DNA of 64,000 nt from Lathyrus oleraceus (Eukaryota; Streptophyta; Magnoliopsida; Fabales; Fabaceae), in the NCBI RefSeq assembly GCF_024323335.1, contig NC_066581.1:227804539-227868538 (forward strand), in the 5' to 3' direction. A program made the translations under genes and the position numbers. Below the pieces are notes generated by a model. The model worked only from the letters and a program-made list of their open reading frames with translations. It had not been told where the DNA came from and ran no database searches. This document shows, one piece after another, positions 22,674 through 36,954 of the stretch (its first letter is position 1; the number at the start of each line of letters is the position of its first letter).

Positions 22674-22920
22674 TTCTAATTCCCCAATGAAGGCAAGTTT
22701 CTAATCTTATTGTCACTTCATGTCCTTCCTTTCACTGAAAGACAAAATTTGGATCCTTCATACTTAATTATCTTTTACAAAGATTATATGAATACTCATG
22801 TCACTCATATCCTTTAATTTAAAAATAATTAAGTATAGACAACGGTAGCGCCCCAATTTTTTCCATGTCTAATTTTCTTTTTTTTAGAGTTTAGTTTTTA
22901 ATGTATTTATCTTAGAAGTG

Positions 22921-22922
<2 letters not shown>

Positions 22923-23003
<81 letters not shown>
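22923..23003. repeat. (AT)n microsatellite
   Basis: About 40 uninterrupted AT units within the decayed LTR. Confidence 0.98.
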
Positions 23004-23004
<1 letters not shown>

Positions 23005-24079
23005 CTCGAGAGCTTTGTTCACTTTTTATCCTTAATTAGGAAAATTCAAAAAAATTAACTTTATGTTTTATTTCATTTTTAGTGTATTTATATTATTTAT
23101 TATTTTTACCCTTTTAAAAATTAAAGAAAAACACAAAAATATTTACTTACTAGTATTTTTTATCTTATTATTATTATTTAAAAATTAAAAAAAAAGTCAA
23201 AAAAGTGAAGATTCTCTCATTTTTTCATATTTTTCCTATTTTGATCAAATCTTCATTTTCCCTTCTTTTTGTTATTTTTTATTTACTATCATTTACATGA
23301 TACACACCTCTACAGGTGCATGGCATAAGACAACAAAATTTTACTGCATTTTTTATGATTTAGTGGGGTCCTTTTCTCACTTGAAACCTCACAAAAACCT
23401 AAATAAATTACAAATCCTAAAGCACGACTATACAAGCTAACTTATGGAGGGTTAAGTGGGGGGTTTGGAAAGTTGAATTAGAGATATTATGGAGACTTAA
23501 GTGGGAGGTTTGGAAATTTGAATTAGAGATAAAAGAGACGTAGAAAAAAAGTAGAGAGAAAAGCAAAGAGAAAAGAGTAAGTTTTGAGAGAAAAAAGTAA
23601 GTAAAAGAGCATTATTCATCTTCTTCTCCATATTACCATAACCACCACCACCCTCCATCACCACAACACTTGCATTTACTTTTTGGAGATTGTAAGTATT
23701 TTTTTTCAACATTATAAGTATGTAATGTGTTGTTATTGTTAGTCCATTGTCATTCATGATTTGGTGGTTTTCAAAATCTCTTTAATACGAATGTTGTTGT
23801 TGTTATTATGAAGTTGCATTTTTCATTTTATATTTTTAGTTATTGGACTCAAAAGCCCATTGTTTTTAGAAAAACAGACGCACCCCCGGGTTCAGACTTG
23901 CACCCTTTTTTTTTATTTTCTGTTTTGAGTTACTTATTGGACTCAAAAGTTCATTGTTTCAAAAATGAACACACTTGTTGGATTTAGACTTGCAACCCTT
24001 TTTTCCATTGTTTTTTATTATTATTATTTATTTTATTTTATTCAAAACAAAATTTATGTCAAATTTTCATGAATAAAAA

Positions 24080-24465
24080 TGGATTAAAAAGAGATAATCG
24101 GACTTACACGTTCTTTATCCTTGAATAATCATACGCACGCCTCGTTGTAGTTCGAATATTCGCCTTCCACAAAAGATAATATTATAATAACAACATTTTA
24201 AATTCCTCAATTAAAATCAATTGAAAAAGGAATAATCAAGTGCACACATTTTTATTCCTCGAATAACCGAACACGGGGCACACACCTTATTTTAGTTCGA
24301 ACATTCGTCTTCCGCACACTAATAACAATTTTTAAATTTCTCATAAACAAATTTGGATTAAAAAGGGAATAATCGGGTGGACACCTTTTTATCCTCGAGT
24401 AAGCGAGCACATGGCGCACACGTTGTTCTAGTTTAATTACTTGTCTTCCGCATAAAAACAACCAT
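24080..24465 (+). repeat. three-copy tandem repeat of about 135 bp
   Basis: Copies start near 24080, 24221 and 24354. Each holds AAAA-GGAATAATCGGGTG-like, CCTCGAATAA and a CGCACAC block followed by TCGTCTTCCGCA. They lie upstream of the conserved LTR hairpin, as the arrays of LTR A do. Confidence 0.75.
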
Positions 24466-24828
24466 AACCGGTCAATTTTATTTTTTGCCTATGCGCGACC
24501 AAACCATTTCTTAAACAATTTTAGTTTTTGCCTATGCGTGAGTATATTTTTAATTAAAGAGTCTTTTTTCGTCATAGCGCGACTAAACATATTTGTCCAA
24601 TTAAAATCAATCAACACACAATTTTTTGCTACAAGAACTACGTAATTTTGAATTTTTCATCGCACCTAGGGGATACGTAGAAGCGAGATCCAATGTCTCA
24701 TCAAGCATCCTAATAAAAACTTTTTTTAGTCTTTTTATTTTTTAATTATTTTTAGATATTTTAAATAATTAGAAGACAACTTAATCACTTTAAGCTAACA
24801 TTTTTTTAAAACTAATTAAGCGGTAACT

Positions 24829-24862
24829 GTTGTTTACAACGATGTCGTAGGATACTAATACC
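24829..24862 (+). promoter_or_regulatory. LTR hairpin and GGATACTAATACC block in the decayed LTR
   Basis: GTTGT-tt-ACAAC (24829-24840), then 9 nt, then GGATACTAATACC. It has the same layout as in LTRs A and B with another stem sequence. Confidence 0.5.
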
Positions 24863-25246
24863 TTCATTGCATGTAAATGACCCCCGAACCTAAATTTAGT
24901 TGCAATTATCATATATTTTTCTTCAAGGATTTTATCGATGTTTTCCTTTTAAAAAAATTATCATTCTCGCTCGGGTATTTTTTGTATTGTGACAATTATT
25001 TACAATCCTCATTTACCTCCTTTTGCTTGGATTGAGTGTTATTATTAGGACGGACCCAAACCTTCTTTCTAGGTTCTAGAATCTTATATGTGATATTTTA
25101 TCTCCAAACATCATTGTTATGACGCCACTTAGAGCACAAATATCTCTAGAGCTTTGTGTTATTGTGGATTATTTTTTCCACCTTATCATCATTTAGAGAC
25201 AAGGCTTCACATGAGATCAAATGAGATTTTTCTCAAAAGAGTAGTG

Positions 25247-26309
<1,063 letters not shown>

Positions 26310-26579
26310 CTTATCGATAATCCCCTAGAAATGGACAGGGGTAGTAACAAAGTGTATATTCCTAAAAAAAGAAGCATAAAGTTCCTCTATATTTATGTTA
26401 TTAATGTTGTCTCTTCTTTTAGGTGCCGGTTGTCCCTAAGATTTTATTTGTCATGTGTAAATTAAGATACATATATTTTATTAATTGTTTGAATATTATT
26501 TTAATTACATATTTTTTTACCAAAATCATTAATAAGCAATAATATTTAACTATGTTTTTCTATTGAAATCAAAACAATA

Positions 26580-29190
26580 TTGTTTAGTGTTGTTTCCAAC
26601 TGGTTGGAGAGATGTTTCTTTCCTTCTACTCCCAATGACATTAATATTTACCTTATTCTGAAGTGCGAGAACCCTCGTTCTATAAAGGATATGCACCATA
26701 TTTCATTGTGAAATATCGTGTATAAAATGGTGTCCATGATTCTAGCAAGTAGGTTGAAGGGTTGCTTGTCCAAATGTGTATCAGAGGAACAATCAACTAT
26801 TGTGGAAGGAAGGTCGATTCTTGACAATGTGATTATATCAATTGAGATTATTCATGCTCTGAAGCGTAAGACAAGAGGAAATAAAGGAGAGTTGTACTTA
26901 AGGTTGATATTATCAAAGCTTATGATATGTTGATTGGAGTTTTTTGAGAGGGGGTGTTAGGTCTGATGGGTTTTGCAGATAGATGGATCTATCGGGTTAT
27001 GATGTGTGTAAATTCGATGCATTATTCTGTTTTGGTTAATTCTGATAGAGTTGTGCCAATTCATCCAGAGAGGGGATTGGGACAAGGAGACCCGCTTTTG
27101 CCATACCTATTTATCCTTATAGCGGAAGGACTTTTATCACTCACCAATAGAGCAGTGGCTAGACGAGACATACATGGCATTCACATATATAGAGTGTCAC
27201 CAATGGTGTCCCATCTACTTTTCTTTGATGGTTGTTTTCTTTTTTGCATGGCTAATCTATTTGAGGCAAGGCACCTCATGGAGAATCGTCGAATATATGC
27301 AGAAGTGTTGGTTCAAGAAATTAACCAGACCAAATTGGAGGTGTATTTTAGTCGAAACATTAGTATACCAGCTCAAGAAGATCTCTCTCAACTGATGGGT
27401 GTTCGACATATGCTTGGTACATGTACTTATTTGGGATTGCCTTCAATGGTTGGTAGAAGCAAAAAAGAGACATTTGCCTTCATTAAGGATAATATTTGGA
27501 ATATAATTAATTCCTAGAGAGGTCGACCGTTGTCCAGGGCTGGAAAAGAGGTTATGATCAAATTAGTTATGCAAGGTATTCCTTCTTATGTGATTAGTCT
27601 CTTATCTTACCTGATTCCACCGTGAAGGATATTGAGAAAATGATGATTTCATTTTGATAGGGAGGAGGCAATAACAATAAGGGTATTAGATGGTTGGCGT
27701 GGGATATATTGACATGTCCTAAGAATGAAGGTGGTATGGGATTTCATGATTTTAAGGTTTTTAATATGGCTATGGTTGCGAAGCAAGGGTGGCATATCAT
27801 GATGCAACCAAATATTTTAGTAGCTAGAGTCTTCAAAGCTAAGTACTTCCCTAGTTCTTTATTTTTTGAATCTAGTCATGGTAATGACCCTAGTTATGTC
27901 TCGAGAAGTTTATGGAAAGCAGGGGAGGTTCTTATCCTGGGGTGTCGATGGAGGATATGGGATGGGAGTAAAATTATTGTTATGTCTGAGCCATGTTGAG
28001 AAGTGAAGGTAAAGGATGGGTGAGTGCACCACAAGGCCAAGAAGTGTATACTATGAAGGTTGCAAATCTTATGCTTATGAATAGTAAACAATGGAATGTT
28101 CAGAAAATAAAGTAATTGTTTACTCATGAAATAGTTATGGAAATTGAGAAAGTGTCCCCTATATGAAGATGTTACTCGGGATGGGTTGATCTAGAAAAAG
28201 GAGCATTTTGGTATCTATAGCGTAAAAACATGGTACAATTTATGGATGAACAATCAAAGTGGTCTTAGAGAAGTAAGTGTCGATGGAGATTGGGCCAGTT
28301 TTTGGAAGGTAAAAGGCCAACCGAAATCTAAACATTTACTATGGAGAATTGTTCATGGTTGCCTTCCTACTCGAGATCGTCTAAGACAACATTATGTTAT
28401 GTGTCCTACAATATGTCAGTTATGTGAAGTTGAGGTGGAAGATGAATGGCATGTGTTCTTTGGTTGTGCATCATCATCACAAGGACGATCATTCAGGATA
28501 TTTGTAGTAAGGAGGATATGATGGTCGCAGGTAGAGTAACAATTATGTTATGAGTGCTCGGGAGTAATAGAAATGGGTGGGTATGGAACAACGATAAGGA
28601 GGAGGCAAATAAATTAGGGATGCAGATATTCCATAATTGGAAGGATTGGTTCATGACACTAAACTTCCAACCTAATAATAATAATGAGCAACAAACCTAG
28701 GAGAAAATCTTGTGGCAGTCACCTAGAGTAGGGTGGGTGAAGTGTAAAATTGATGTTGGGCTTAACATCCAAAGGGGTACAATGAATAAAGGGTGGGGTT
28801 ATAGAGATTGCAACAATGGGTATATCATGGCGGGAGTAGTCTGGGATGTAGGTCGTTAGTCCATTATAGAAGTTGGGGTGTTGGCACTAAAAGAGGATAT
28901 GATAGGAGCCATTCAATTACAAATGAAGTTTGTTACTTTTAAGAGCGGCTCCCAATTGGTTGTGCAAGCTATCCATGCAAACCATGATGATAAATTAGAA
29001 TTTAGTTTTATTATTTCTAGTATTAAGTTGTTATTAGTAATCCATTCCAACTTTGAGGTAAAGCCTATTAAACGCCAAGTGGATTAGGTTCCTCACTTGT
29101 TAGCAAAAGCGGTCAATTCTTGGTTTAGACGTAGTAGTCTTCATTTGATTCCTCCTTATATTGAACATCGGTTGATTAATAAAATGATAT
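26580..29190 (+). pseudogene. L1-type LINE remnant: RT, zf-RVT and RNase H
   Basis: Plus-strand non-LTR retrotransposon relic. RT begins near 26590 (WLERCFFPSTPNDINIYL) and continues with VYKMVSMILASRLKG, VSEEQSTIVEGRSILDNVI and, after a frameshift near 26900, GFADRWIYRVMMCVNSMHYSVLVNS and GLGQGDPLLPYLFILIAEGL. The catalytic box is damaged: SHLLFFDGCFLF, with the second Asp replaced by Gly. The thumb/connection region (CTYLGLPSMVGRSKK; GGMGFHDFKVFNMAMVAKQGW at 27694-27999) and a zf-RVT domain (28246-28521: FWKVKGQPKSKHLLWR, CQLCEVEVEDEWHVFFGC) follow. A plant-type RNase H runs at about 28740-29160. Many stops. The endonuclease part is missing and no target duplication was found. Confidence 0.88.
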
Positions 29191-29829
29191 GAGTTTGTTT
29201 GTGTAAAAAATAATACTATTTAATTAATCTCCAACAAAAAAATCATAAATATATAGTTAAATTAATTACTCTATAAATTATGCATTGCATTAGAAACATA
29301 ATTAAATGTATCAGAACTCCAATATTAAAATTTGTTTAGCCTAATCTATAATATCAAAGAGAGATATCATCATAAGATATTCAATTAGATAAGCTAGAGT
29401 TGTAATTAGGTGAACAATTGTTGGAAACAAGATAGGCTAAATCATATGCATTTGAGGATTTTAGTTGAATATGAAGAAAATAATACAGATCATTGGCATA
29501 TAAGAATCCTTCAAGTACAAATTGCCTAGAAACTTGGGATTTGATCAAAACACTTATTAGCATGGATTTAAAAAATGACAAAAGAATTTTTGGCAAATTG
29601 AAACATCGATAACAAATTTAAAGTGATTGCTTGGACATGCAAAATTTTCTTATGAAAAAGTTTGGAATTAGGTAAAGACTTAGAATTAAAATGAGAGGAA
29701 TCAATGGTTAATTGATAGGCTTTAATCATCACCTACTTGGACTTTATTATTTCCTAAATATGGAGCTTTATTATGGAGAAAAGGAGTCAATATAGGTTAA
29801 GTGATGGAAAACACATGAATCGCAAAATC
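29191..29829. other. intergenic, nothing recognised
   Basis: AT-rich sequence between the LINE tail and a copia relic. It contains only short frames without recognisable motifs. A LINE poly(A) tail is not obvious; short A runs occur near 29206 and 29235. Confidence 0.5.
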
Positions 29830-30916
29830 ATGCTTGAGACTCTAACTCATTTGGCAATGAGAATTCCCCACTGTAGGTAAATGTATCTTTGGTAGACATG
29901 ATTGAAAGAGTCGGCTTTACCTTGAGATCTATCATTGCTATGTGCGTTGCCTTGAATATCTTGTGTATCCAATGAACTTGAGCGGGGACAAAGTGATCGT
30001 CAAACATGTGTCATCAATCAAGAACAACAAGTTCATATTTCCCACAAAGTTGGGAAGTTAGTCTTGAACTTGAAGAGCTCCCTCTATAACGACCATGATC
30101 CCGACCAAGAAGATTGTGCCCAGGATCACGAAAGGCATAACCATCATGAGTAGAACCAATTTGCTGATGAGCTAAGTTTGCGAAAATATTAGAAATTGAG
30201 ATTTATTGTAAAAATTTATCGAGATGAGTTTCTTGCATATAAAGAAGAAACTCAACATCATAAGGAATAAGTGACTTAATGCAACCATATATTTGCATGA
30301 CAAAATGAATGTATTTCACCGGAAGTCCTTCAAGAATGAAATTGATTTGGTCTTGCTTAGTGATGAGGTCACCAATGAAGAGTGGTGAATTTGCAATTGT
30401 TTTTATTTAAAGAACATACTCAGTAGTTGAAGGATTCAGTTTCTTCATGGATATGAGCTCAATACGTAATTGACGAACACGGGCCTTCATAATCTTATTG
30501 AAGTTTTTATGGACTTTGTCATAAACCTTAAAAGATAGCTTGCATTCGAGAAAACTATGTAACACGACTTCACGGCGCCAGTGATTGTCGAGAGAAGACA
30601 AATGGACAACGAATGATCTTGAACAATCCATGCTTCGTATTCCTTCGAGATCGCATAATTCTTTTTTGTCAATTTTATATTTGTACATCAAAGGAATTTT
30701 CAGATTGGCCACAAATTTGTGCAGTTTTTGCATAAGGACAGTACCTTCAACATGTTGATTATAAAACAAGACATTATTATCTTGAAGCTTGATTGAAATC
30801 TCAGGGCCAAAGGAATTTAGGGATAATGAGCTTCCAAAAGGAGAATTGGTAGTTTGGAAGGAAGAAATAGGAACTTTTGATGGTGGTGATGAATTATCAA
30901 CATCCATGATGAGCAA
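29830..30916 (-). pseudogene. copia gag remnant (UBN2 type)
   Basis: The open frame at 30407-30916 begins MDVDNSSPPSK (internal Met at 30907), followed by SSFQTTNSPFGSSLSLN and a gag core: ISIKLQDNNVLFYNQHVEG, LHKFVANLKIPL, SFVVHLSSLDNHW and VYDKVHKNFNKIMKARVRQLR. This is the layout of Ty1/copia gag of the UBN2 family. After the stop at 30407 the same gag continues in broken frames to about 29830 (DLITKQDQINFILEGLPVKY). A PBS-like site and an LTR-like end lie just upstream at 30993-31010. Protease, integrase and RT are absent, so the element is truncated. Confidence 0.75.
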
Positions 30917-30992
30917 AGCTCAAGTAGAGAATTACTAAGGATAAAAGGATGAAGATGAAGAAATTTGACCATAGATTTGAAGTGAGAGGGTC

Positions 30993-31009
30993 GTTGACTT
31001 TTGATACCA
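30993..31009 (-). promoter_or_regulatory. primer binding site of the copia relic
   Basis: The minus strand reads TGGTATCAAAAGTCAAC. TGGTATCA is the usual initiator-tRNA-Met site of copia elements. It lies directly after CATTAAATTTCAATA, a likely decayed LTR end (31010 rightwards); the outer end of that LTR is not visible. Confidence 0.6.
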
Positions 31010-31366
31010 TATTGAAATTTAATGTGAATCTTTGATTCATCAATCAAAAGCCAAATTATAAACTAGAGATATTTGTTTCATCAGTGAGATATTTGTTTTT
31101 TAACTTAAATTATTATCCGTAAAGTTCCACAATAGATTTATATACGATGATTTGTCATGTTTCATAAGAAACTTGTCATTTCAAAAAGTGAAACAACGTC
31201 AATTTTAAATGCAAAAGTATGAGAGGAGGGCCAACACTGTTGTTTAATTTTAAAATAGGGAGATCAATTTTGTCAATAAGGTAAAATAGGGGGTCAAAAT
31301 TGTAATTAAATATTATTTTTAACACTTCTAATAAATGATCTATTTGTTTCAGTTTTTTTTAATAAA

Positions 31367-31445
31367 CTAGTAAAAAAAACATGTTCTATCGCACTGGTCC
31401 CGTCTGGATTCACATTACACGTCGCCCACTCTCGTGTGCTAAGTT
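31367..31445 (-). promoter_or_regulatory. Helitron 3' terminus with decayed hairpin
   Basis: On the minus strand the sequence CGGGACCAGTGCGATAGAAC is followed by ATGTTTTTTTTA and CTAG. The part CCAGTGC-GATA-GAACATG looks like a decayed inverted repeat a few bases before CTRR, the known Helitron 3' arrangement. Confidence 0.5.
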
Positions 31446-31869
31446 TGAATTCATTTATTCAATTGGTTAACATTCACATAGTTACAATCTTAGAATTGTT
31501 ATATACATCAATCTAATGTGCATTGATCCAAATAATACATTCAAAAATGTATGTAATATGACGAAAAAATAATGTGTTTTGTTACTCATTACAAACATTA
31601 TCAAAGAAAAGATTCAAGTTATATAATGTTTTAAACTTGAGATTAATGCATAATAAAATCTAGAAGAAGATGTTACTAAACATCTCAAAACATATTTGTA
31701 AACTGACATAATTTGTAACTTCAATAGAGAACTTCATCCATTGCATCAATAATCTCATAAATCATTTTTCCATCATACAACAGCATGAGGAAATATATAA
31801 TACAACAACTATTTTCCAAAATTAGTGAAAACAAAACTAAAAGAAAGATTTAAAATATAAACATTGGAT

Positions 31870-34800
31870 TTATAGCATAATCAGAAAAAGGAATAGTCGT
31901 TTACCAACAAATATATTGCTTGGAAGACCTCCTTAAACACAACATTGGTAGTACTCAAACATGACGCATTCTCTTTGTTGTCTATTAAGATTTTCAAACC
32001 ACTCTTGCTCTTCACTCTTGAAACTGCTACATACAATTGTCGATGACTAAAAATAGGAGTAGGCAAGTACAATCCTACATTATCAAGCAATTGACCTTAA
32101 GATTTATTTATTGTTATTGCGTATGAGACAATTATCAAGAATTGTCTCCTAATCAACTTGAATGTTCATGGTGATTCAAAAGGGGACATATACATTCCTG
32201 GAATGTAAATCATGTTTCCAATGTTCTTTCCAATGTTAATTGTCAACCTTGTGACAATTAATCTTGTTCCATTGCATAACCCTTATGCATGATCCAAATT
32301 TTTCATTAGCATAATAGATGTTCCAATTTCAATTTGATCCTATGATTTGGTAGACCTGATGTTCTTAGAAAAACTAAAAAATTCTAGATTTAGAACTTCA
32401 TAAGCTTGGTTATAATTGGCTATCGTTTTATCGATTGAATTTGAGCTCAGATTCTCCTTTTCTTCTCCTACAAAATGGTATAAAATTAAAATATTAAAAC
32501 ATTTGTAATTGAAATTGATTAAGTATTAATTATATGCATAAACATTTTTTATCTGGAATCAAGTCTAATACATAATAATTAATTTTGTCCACTACTCTAA
32601 TGGTTGAAGCAAAAACAGCTCTAGATAGTAAGAAATTTACATTTTTGTAATTTTCTAATAGATTGGATATGTGCTCTCTAAAATTGTCCTTATAGGATCC
32701 TCAAAACTTGTTATTAAAAGCTCTTAAGGAACTTCAATATCTATCACACCATCATTTGATTCACAAATCTTCCCATCTCCCACATTTAAAATCCATTATG
32801 AGAATTCAACCAGTTCTTAAGAACTTGTATTCCCTGAACCTTGTTGAAGTCACATATTTTTTTGTTAGAGTAACTACTTGATAATAGTCTCATACATATG
32901 ATGAGCTAATTGAAGCATGTACTATATCAAAGCGGACTCCTCTTGGAACAACAGGAAGAATTTGTCTAAAATCTCCTCCAAAAACAATAACTTCTCCACC
33001 AAATATTGTATTATCAAGACCCAACTCACTCATGTCGTATTTAAGCGTTTTATCCAAAGCCTTAAAGCAGTTTTTATGAGACATTGATGCTTCTTCCTAT
33101 ATTAACATTATTCACAACTTGCATGGTTTTATCAAAAATTAACATTGTTCATCTACCAATCGAAATATAAGTATTATCATTAAAAATTCCAAAATATCTC
33201 ATACTAATATAATTTGGATATAATTTTTTTTTCTATTAAATAAATTACCTATAAGTGAACCAAATAAATCATAGAATTTTTTCCGTTCAATATCAGTATT
33301 ATAGTCTCGTTCTTTGTAAATCATCTTGTTACCAATGTGTCGCGTGACATATGAGTTTGGTTTAGGCATACTTTTAAATTCATACAAACTTTTTCAATTT
33401 TCTTGCAATAGAAACTCAATTTCAATAAGGGTCATATTTTTTATTTCTTCCTCGGTCAACTGTAAATCTGAAAATATAATTCAAAGAAAATTTAATTAAA
33501 AAAATCAATCAGTATAGCAATCAAATTTGATTTCTGGTTTATGCAGAATATTTCACAACAAACATGCAGGTCAAACATTTTCATTGCTGCTATATTACTC
33601 ATAAAGAGGAAACAAAAAACTCTAATATATTGGTTATGATGTTTATTAACTCTGCAAGATACAAATTTTATAATTCTTGTGAAGATTCATATAATAAATA
33701 AGCTTAAACAATAGTTCAACAAAGAGATGGTCATCCTGAAAAGTAGAATTTTGAAGAATTATATACTGTTTAATGCAGCAACATTGGCAATAAAGACGTC
33801 AATATACATATTTTGCATAGTGAAAGACAAAAACATTTCCAAATAAATCATATTAAGTCACAGAAAAATATAAAACCCACTTATCTATGTTACTTAACTT
33901 GTTTCTTTGTTGATAGAGAATATTGTCACATAACCAAATCCAGGTTCTTTCCTATGCATGGCGGGGTCTATTGATGGTACTTGATATAAGCATAGTTACG
34001 AATAACTTTCTCAATAAGTGACCGAAACCTCAATCTTTTGCTTCCCGTATAGCTACAATATATTCGTTATCATCTTCAAGAAATCCCATTTCAAGACATG
34101 CATCCCTGAAACTATCATGTAGCTTTCCACCCATGTATTTTATTTCAGCATAACATGTTGGACCTCTAACGACAGTTAGCATCATTCTTAAGTAATACAA
34201 TTCACCTATACTTGGAGGAACCCAAATAAGTTTGCTAATGGTATGGCCTTTTTTACATGGTCTCCAATGTCGGTACCTTTTCTCATAAACAAACTTAGAA
34301 ACAAATTGAGAATAAGTTAGGGTTTTTGCCTCTGGATTCCGTCCATGAAGTAAACATTGATTCCTTCAGACTTGGTTTATTAAGTACTTCGTTTATCATC
34401 TCATAATCAGTATAGTAAACATAATTGTCACCCTCGAGATGGTAAAACAATCTTTCAACAAGATTTCTACCATGAATAGGAAATGAAAAGAGCCTTCAGC
34501 ATCCTTCACTTGGTGACACAAATCTACAATCAAGATATTACTTTACTTCATCAACATTTATGTGCATAGGATTATCGCCAAAATATTTTTGCACAATAGC
34601 AACCGTAATTCTATCATATCCCTTATTAATGTACTTGAATAAGTATTTCACTGAACTTCTCTAATTACACCAATCCTTATTTATGTGTGTTTGAAATTTT
34701 TTCAACAAAGTTGGATTATAAGGGACTAGATACGTGTTATCCAGGACAATGTGATTTGTCATCACTGAATTACCATTTTGTCTTCTCCTATATACAAGAT

Positions 34801-36600
34801 ATCCATCCTGATCAACATTAGTAGTAGGCTAAAACTTCTTGGGGAAGAACTTAGAGCACTTTCCATTTTTCATACAAGGTGAAGACTTGTTTGCTAAACC
34901 GCATGGACCACGCATCATATGTGTTTTGGGAAAATGATATAGTTCTTTATCATCTTTTTCGGATGGTATCTCTGCTGAAATTATTTAGTTTATATCATCT
35001 CTTGTTAGATACTTGCTCGACAGATGTAAGAATAGTATAATGTGTGCATGTTGTAAACCTTGCTTTTGGAATTCAAACATGTAAAGATCTGAAATTAGAT
35101 AAATCCAATATTAAATGGAATATAAAGAAATAAAAAAACTAATGTGAATAACATTATATATTAAAGAAACATAATTTGATTTACATGCAAGTATCCTCCA
35201 CAAAACATGTTTCTTTGTTAGATCAGATAATAACTCATGAAACTTTATTTTGAATGCTCTTTAGATGATATTAGGATGATCATGTGGCTGTAAGTTAATT
35301 TTGGAAAGTAATCTTTGAATTTTAGGCCAGTTTGGGTTGCAAGTAAATGTGATAAAAATATCTAGAACCCCGAATGGCTACAAATTACCATTCCATCAAA
35401 ATAAAGTTGTTCCATGAACCTCCGACTTCCAACATAACTTGACGGTAGCACCACTCTTTTACCTGTGTTTGATCCCTCAATATTTACTTCCTATTCGGTA
35501 TCATTCAAATTACAATACTTAGAAACTCTAAGCTTTTTATGATTATTGCGAATAAAATTAAGTCTCTTTGATTCCATCATAGTAAATCCATCAACCAAAA
35601 ATTTGTTGAAACAACCGCATTGACCACATGAAAGTATGTGCTTCATTGGTTCGGGTTTGAGTTCTAAATGTAAGTCATTCTATAATTTTAAGCCTATTCC
35701 TCTTGCTTACTTTATTTTTTCTTGTTTCTCTATGAAGCAGTCCAAGTCTATAACCATCTTCGTCGTATGGAAACAAAAGTGGATACTGATACGCTAGATA
35801 ACTTGGATGAAACTCACTAATTATATTCAGTCTTCCACCATGTCTTTCAAGTATAATATCCCTTTTAGAACATGTATCAACATCTCCAACAATTAGTGCA
35901 ACAACCTCTAAAACAGTTGGTTGGTAGTAAATCCTTTTATCTGTCGATCTTTCAGAAATTAACTTTAACTTCATATCAGGTACAGAACAATCTTTTATTC
36001 TCTCTGTTTCCATTCTAAAAGACCATGTGTGTGTATTGTACTCATCTAACATAAATTTCTATTTTGTAACAATGTCTGGAAGAATATTAGAGTTGTTGTT
36101 GCATGTAATAATAAAATGTTTACCATAATATAATGATATATTGTAAATGTTGATCATATGGAATATAATATATTGTGCGTTGTAATTTCATTTTAGTTAA
36201 CTACAATTAGAATACTTAAATCCTATTACCAATCTCATTGTCAGTGTGGTAAATGTAAAGCTGAGCAAACTTTGGTGACTGTCCAGGCATAGGCAGCATG
36301 CTCCCTATTTTATGGCAAGGTTGTCCCTGAATTCTTATGTTAGGCAATCCTCTTCTTCTCTGACTGTTGTTATCCATTTTTATTCCTGGAGATGTGAAAG
36401 CAAACACTGTATTGTATAATCTATAATGCTTTTGGTAATTTCTGCTCTCTAGTTCATTGTAATCAAATAACAGATGTTGAAGTAATAATGGAGGAGTTTT
36501 CAAAAGTGGAAACTGAACCTTACCATATCCATAACAAGGTTGGTACTTAGGCGTTGAAGTGTGTATATTCTTGTTTGTTCTCTCTTGGTTCCACATGAGC
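31870..36600 (-). pseudogene. Helitron Rep/helicase, decayed
   Basis: Blocks in minus-strand order. The N-terminal region is at 36216-36596 (YGKVQFPLLKTPPLLLQHLL, AFTSPGIKMDN, AQLYIYHTDNEIGNR). The start of the Helitron-like N domain is at 35675-36052 (ADRRIYY-like, EVVALIVGDVDTCSKRDII, YLAYQYPLLFPYDEDGYRLG). The Rep nuclease HUH motif is at about 35030-35090 (EFQKQGLQHAHIILFLHLS). Next is MRGPCGLANKSSPCMKNGKC with YLVYRRRQNGNSV near 34730-34920. The PIF1-type helicase motif II region is at 32890-33084 (FGGDFRQILPVVPRG), and the C-terminal motif (INKS, stop, GQLLDNVGLYLP, then QLYVAVSRVKSKSGLKIL) is at 31881-32190. I could not find a Walker A motif; stops and deletions are frequent. It is inactive. 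Confidence 0.88.
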
Positions 36601-36954
36601 GTTCCACAATGGATGCATTCAATTAGAGGGTCGCTAATGTTTGAATATCATGAATAAATTGAATTTAAGTAATGTTGTACATTAACTAATATTATAAATA
36701 TTAGAAAACGTAGATTTATATAATGATATGTAAATAAAAATGTAAAATGTAGATATTTAAAAAATGATTATAATGATATGTACCAATATTCTCAAAACCA
36801 TCAAAAGTAGAATTTGAATCATATATTTCATCATCATCAAGACTTGAGCTTAAACTCAAGTAATCATCTACATGTTGGTATTCACCCGCACTGTCACTTA
36901 AGTAATCAGCAGTTGAATATTCATAATCAAAGTTTTCACTTTCAATATGTAAAT

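Larger units (their letters stand above)
22844..25060 (+). repeat. decayed Tat/Ogre-type LTR (solo or truncated), plus orientation
   Basis: The left edge GGTAGCGCCCCAATTTTTTCC aligns with the starts of LTR A (TGTAGCACCTCAAATTTGC) and LTR B (TGTCATACCCCAAAATTTGC). Near the right end it carries the hairpin plus GGATACTAATACC block (24829-24862) and then CCCCCGAACC, as in A and B. The segment after it still resembles A (AAGGATTTTATCGATGTTTTCC). I see no gag or pol next to it, so it is a solo LTR or a truncated copy. The right boundary is an estimate taken from the spacing in A and B. Confidence 0.5.
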
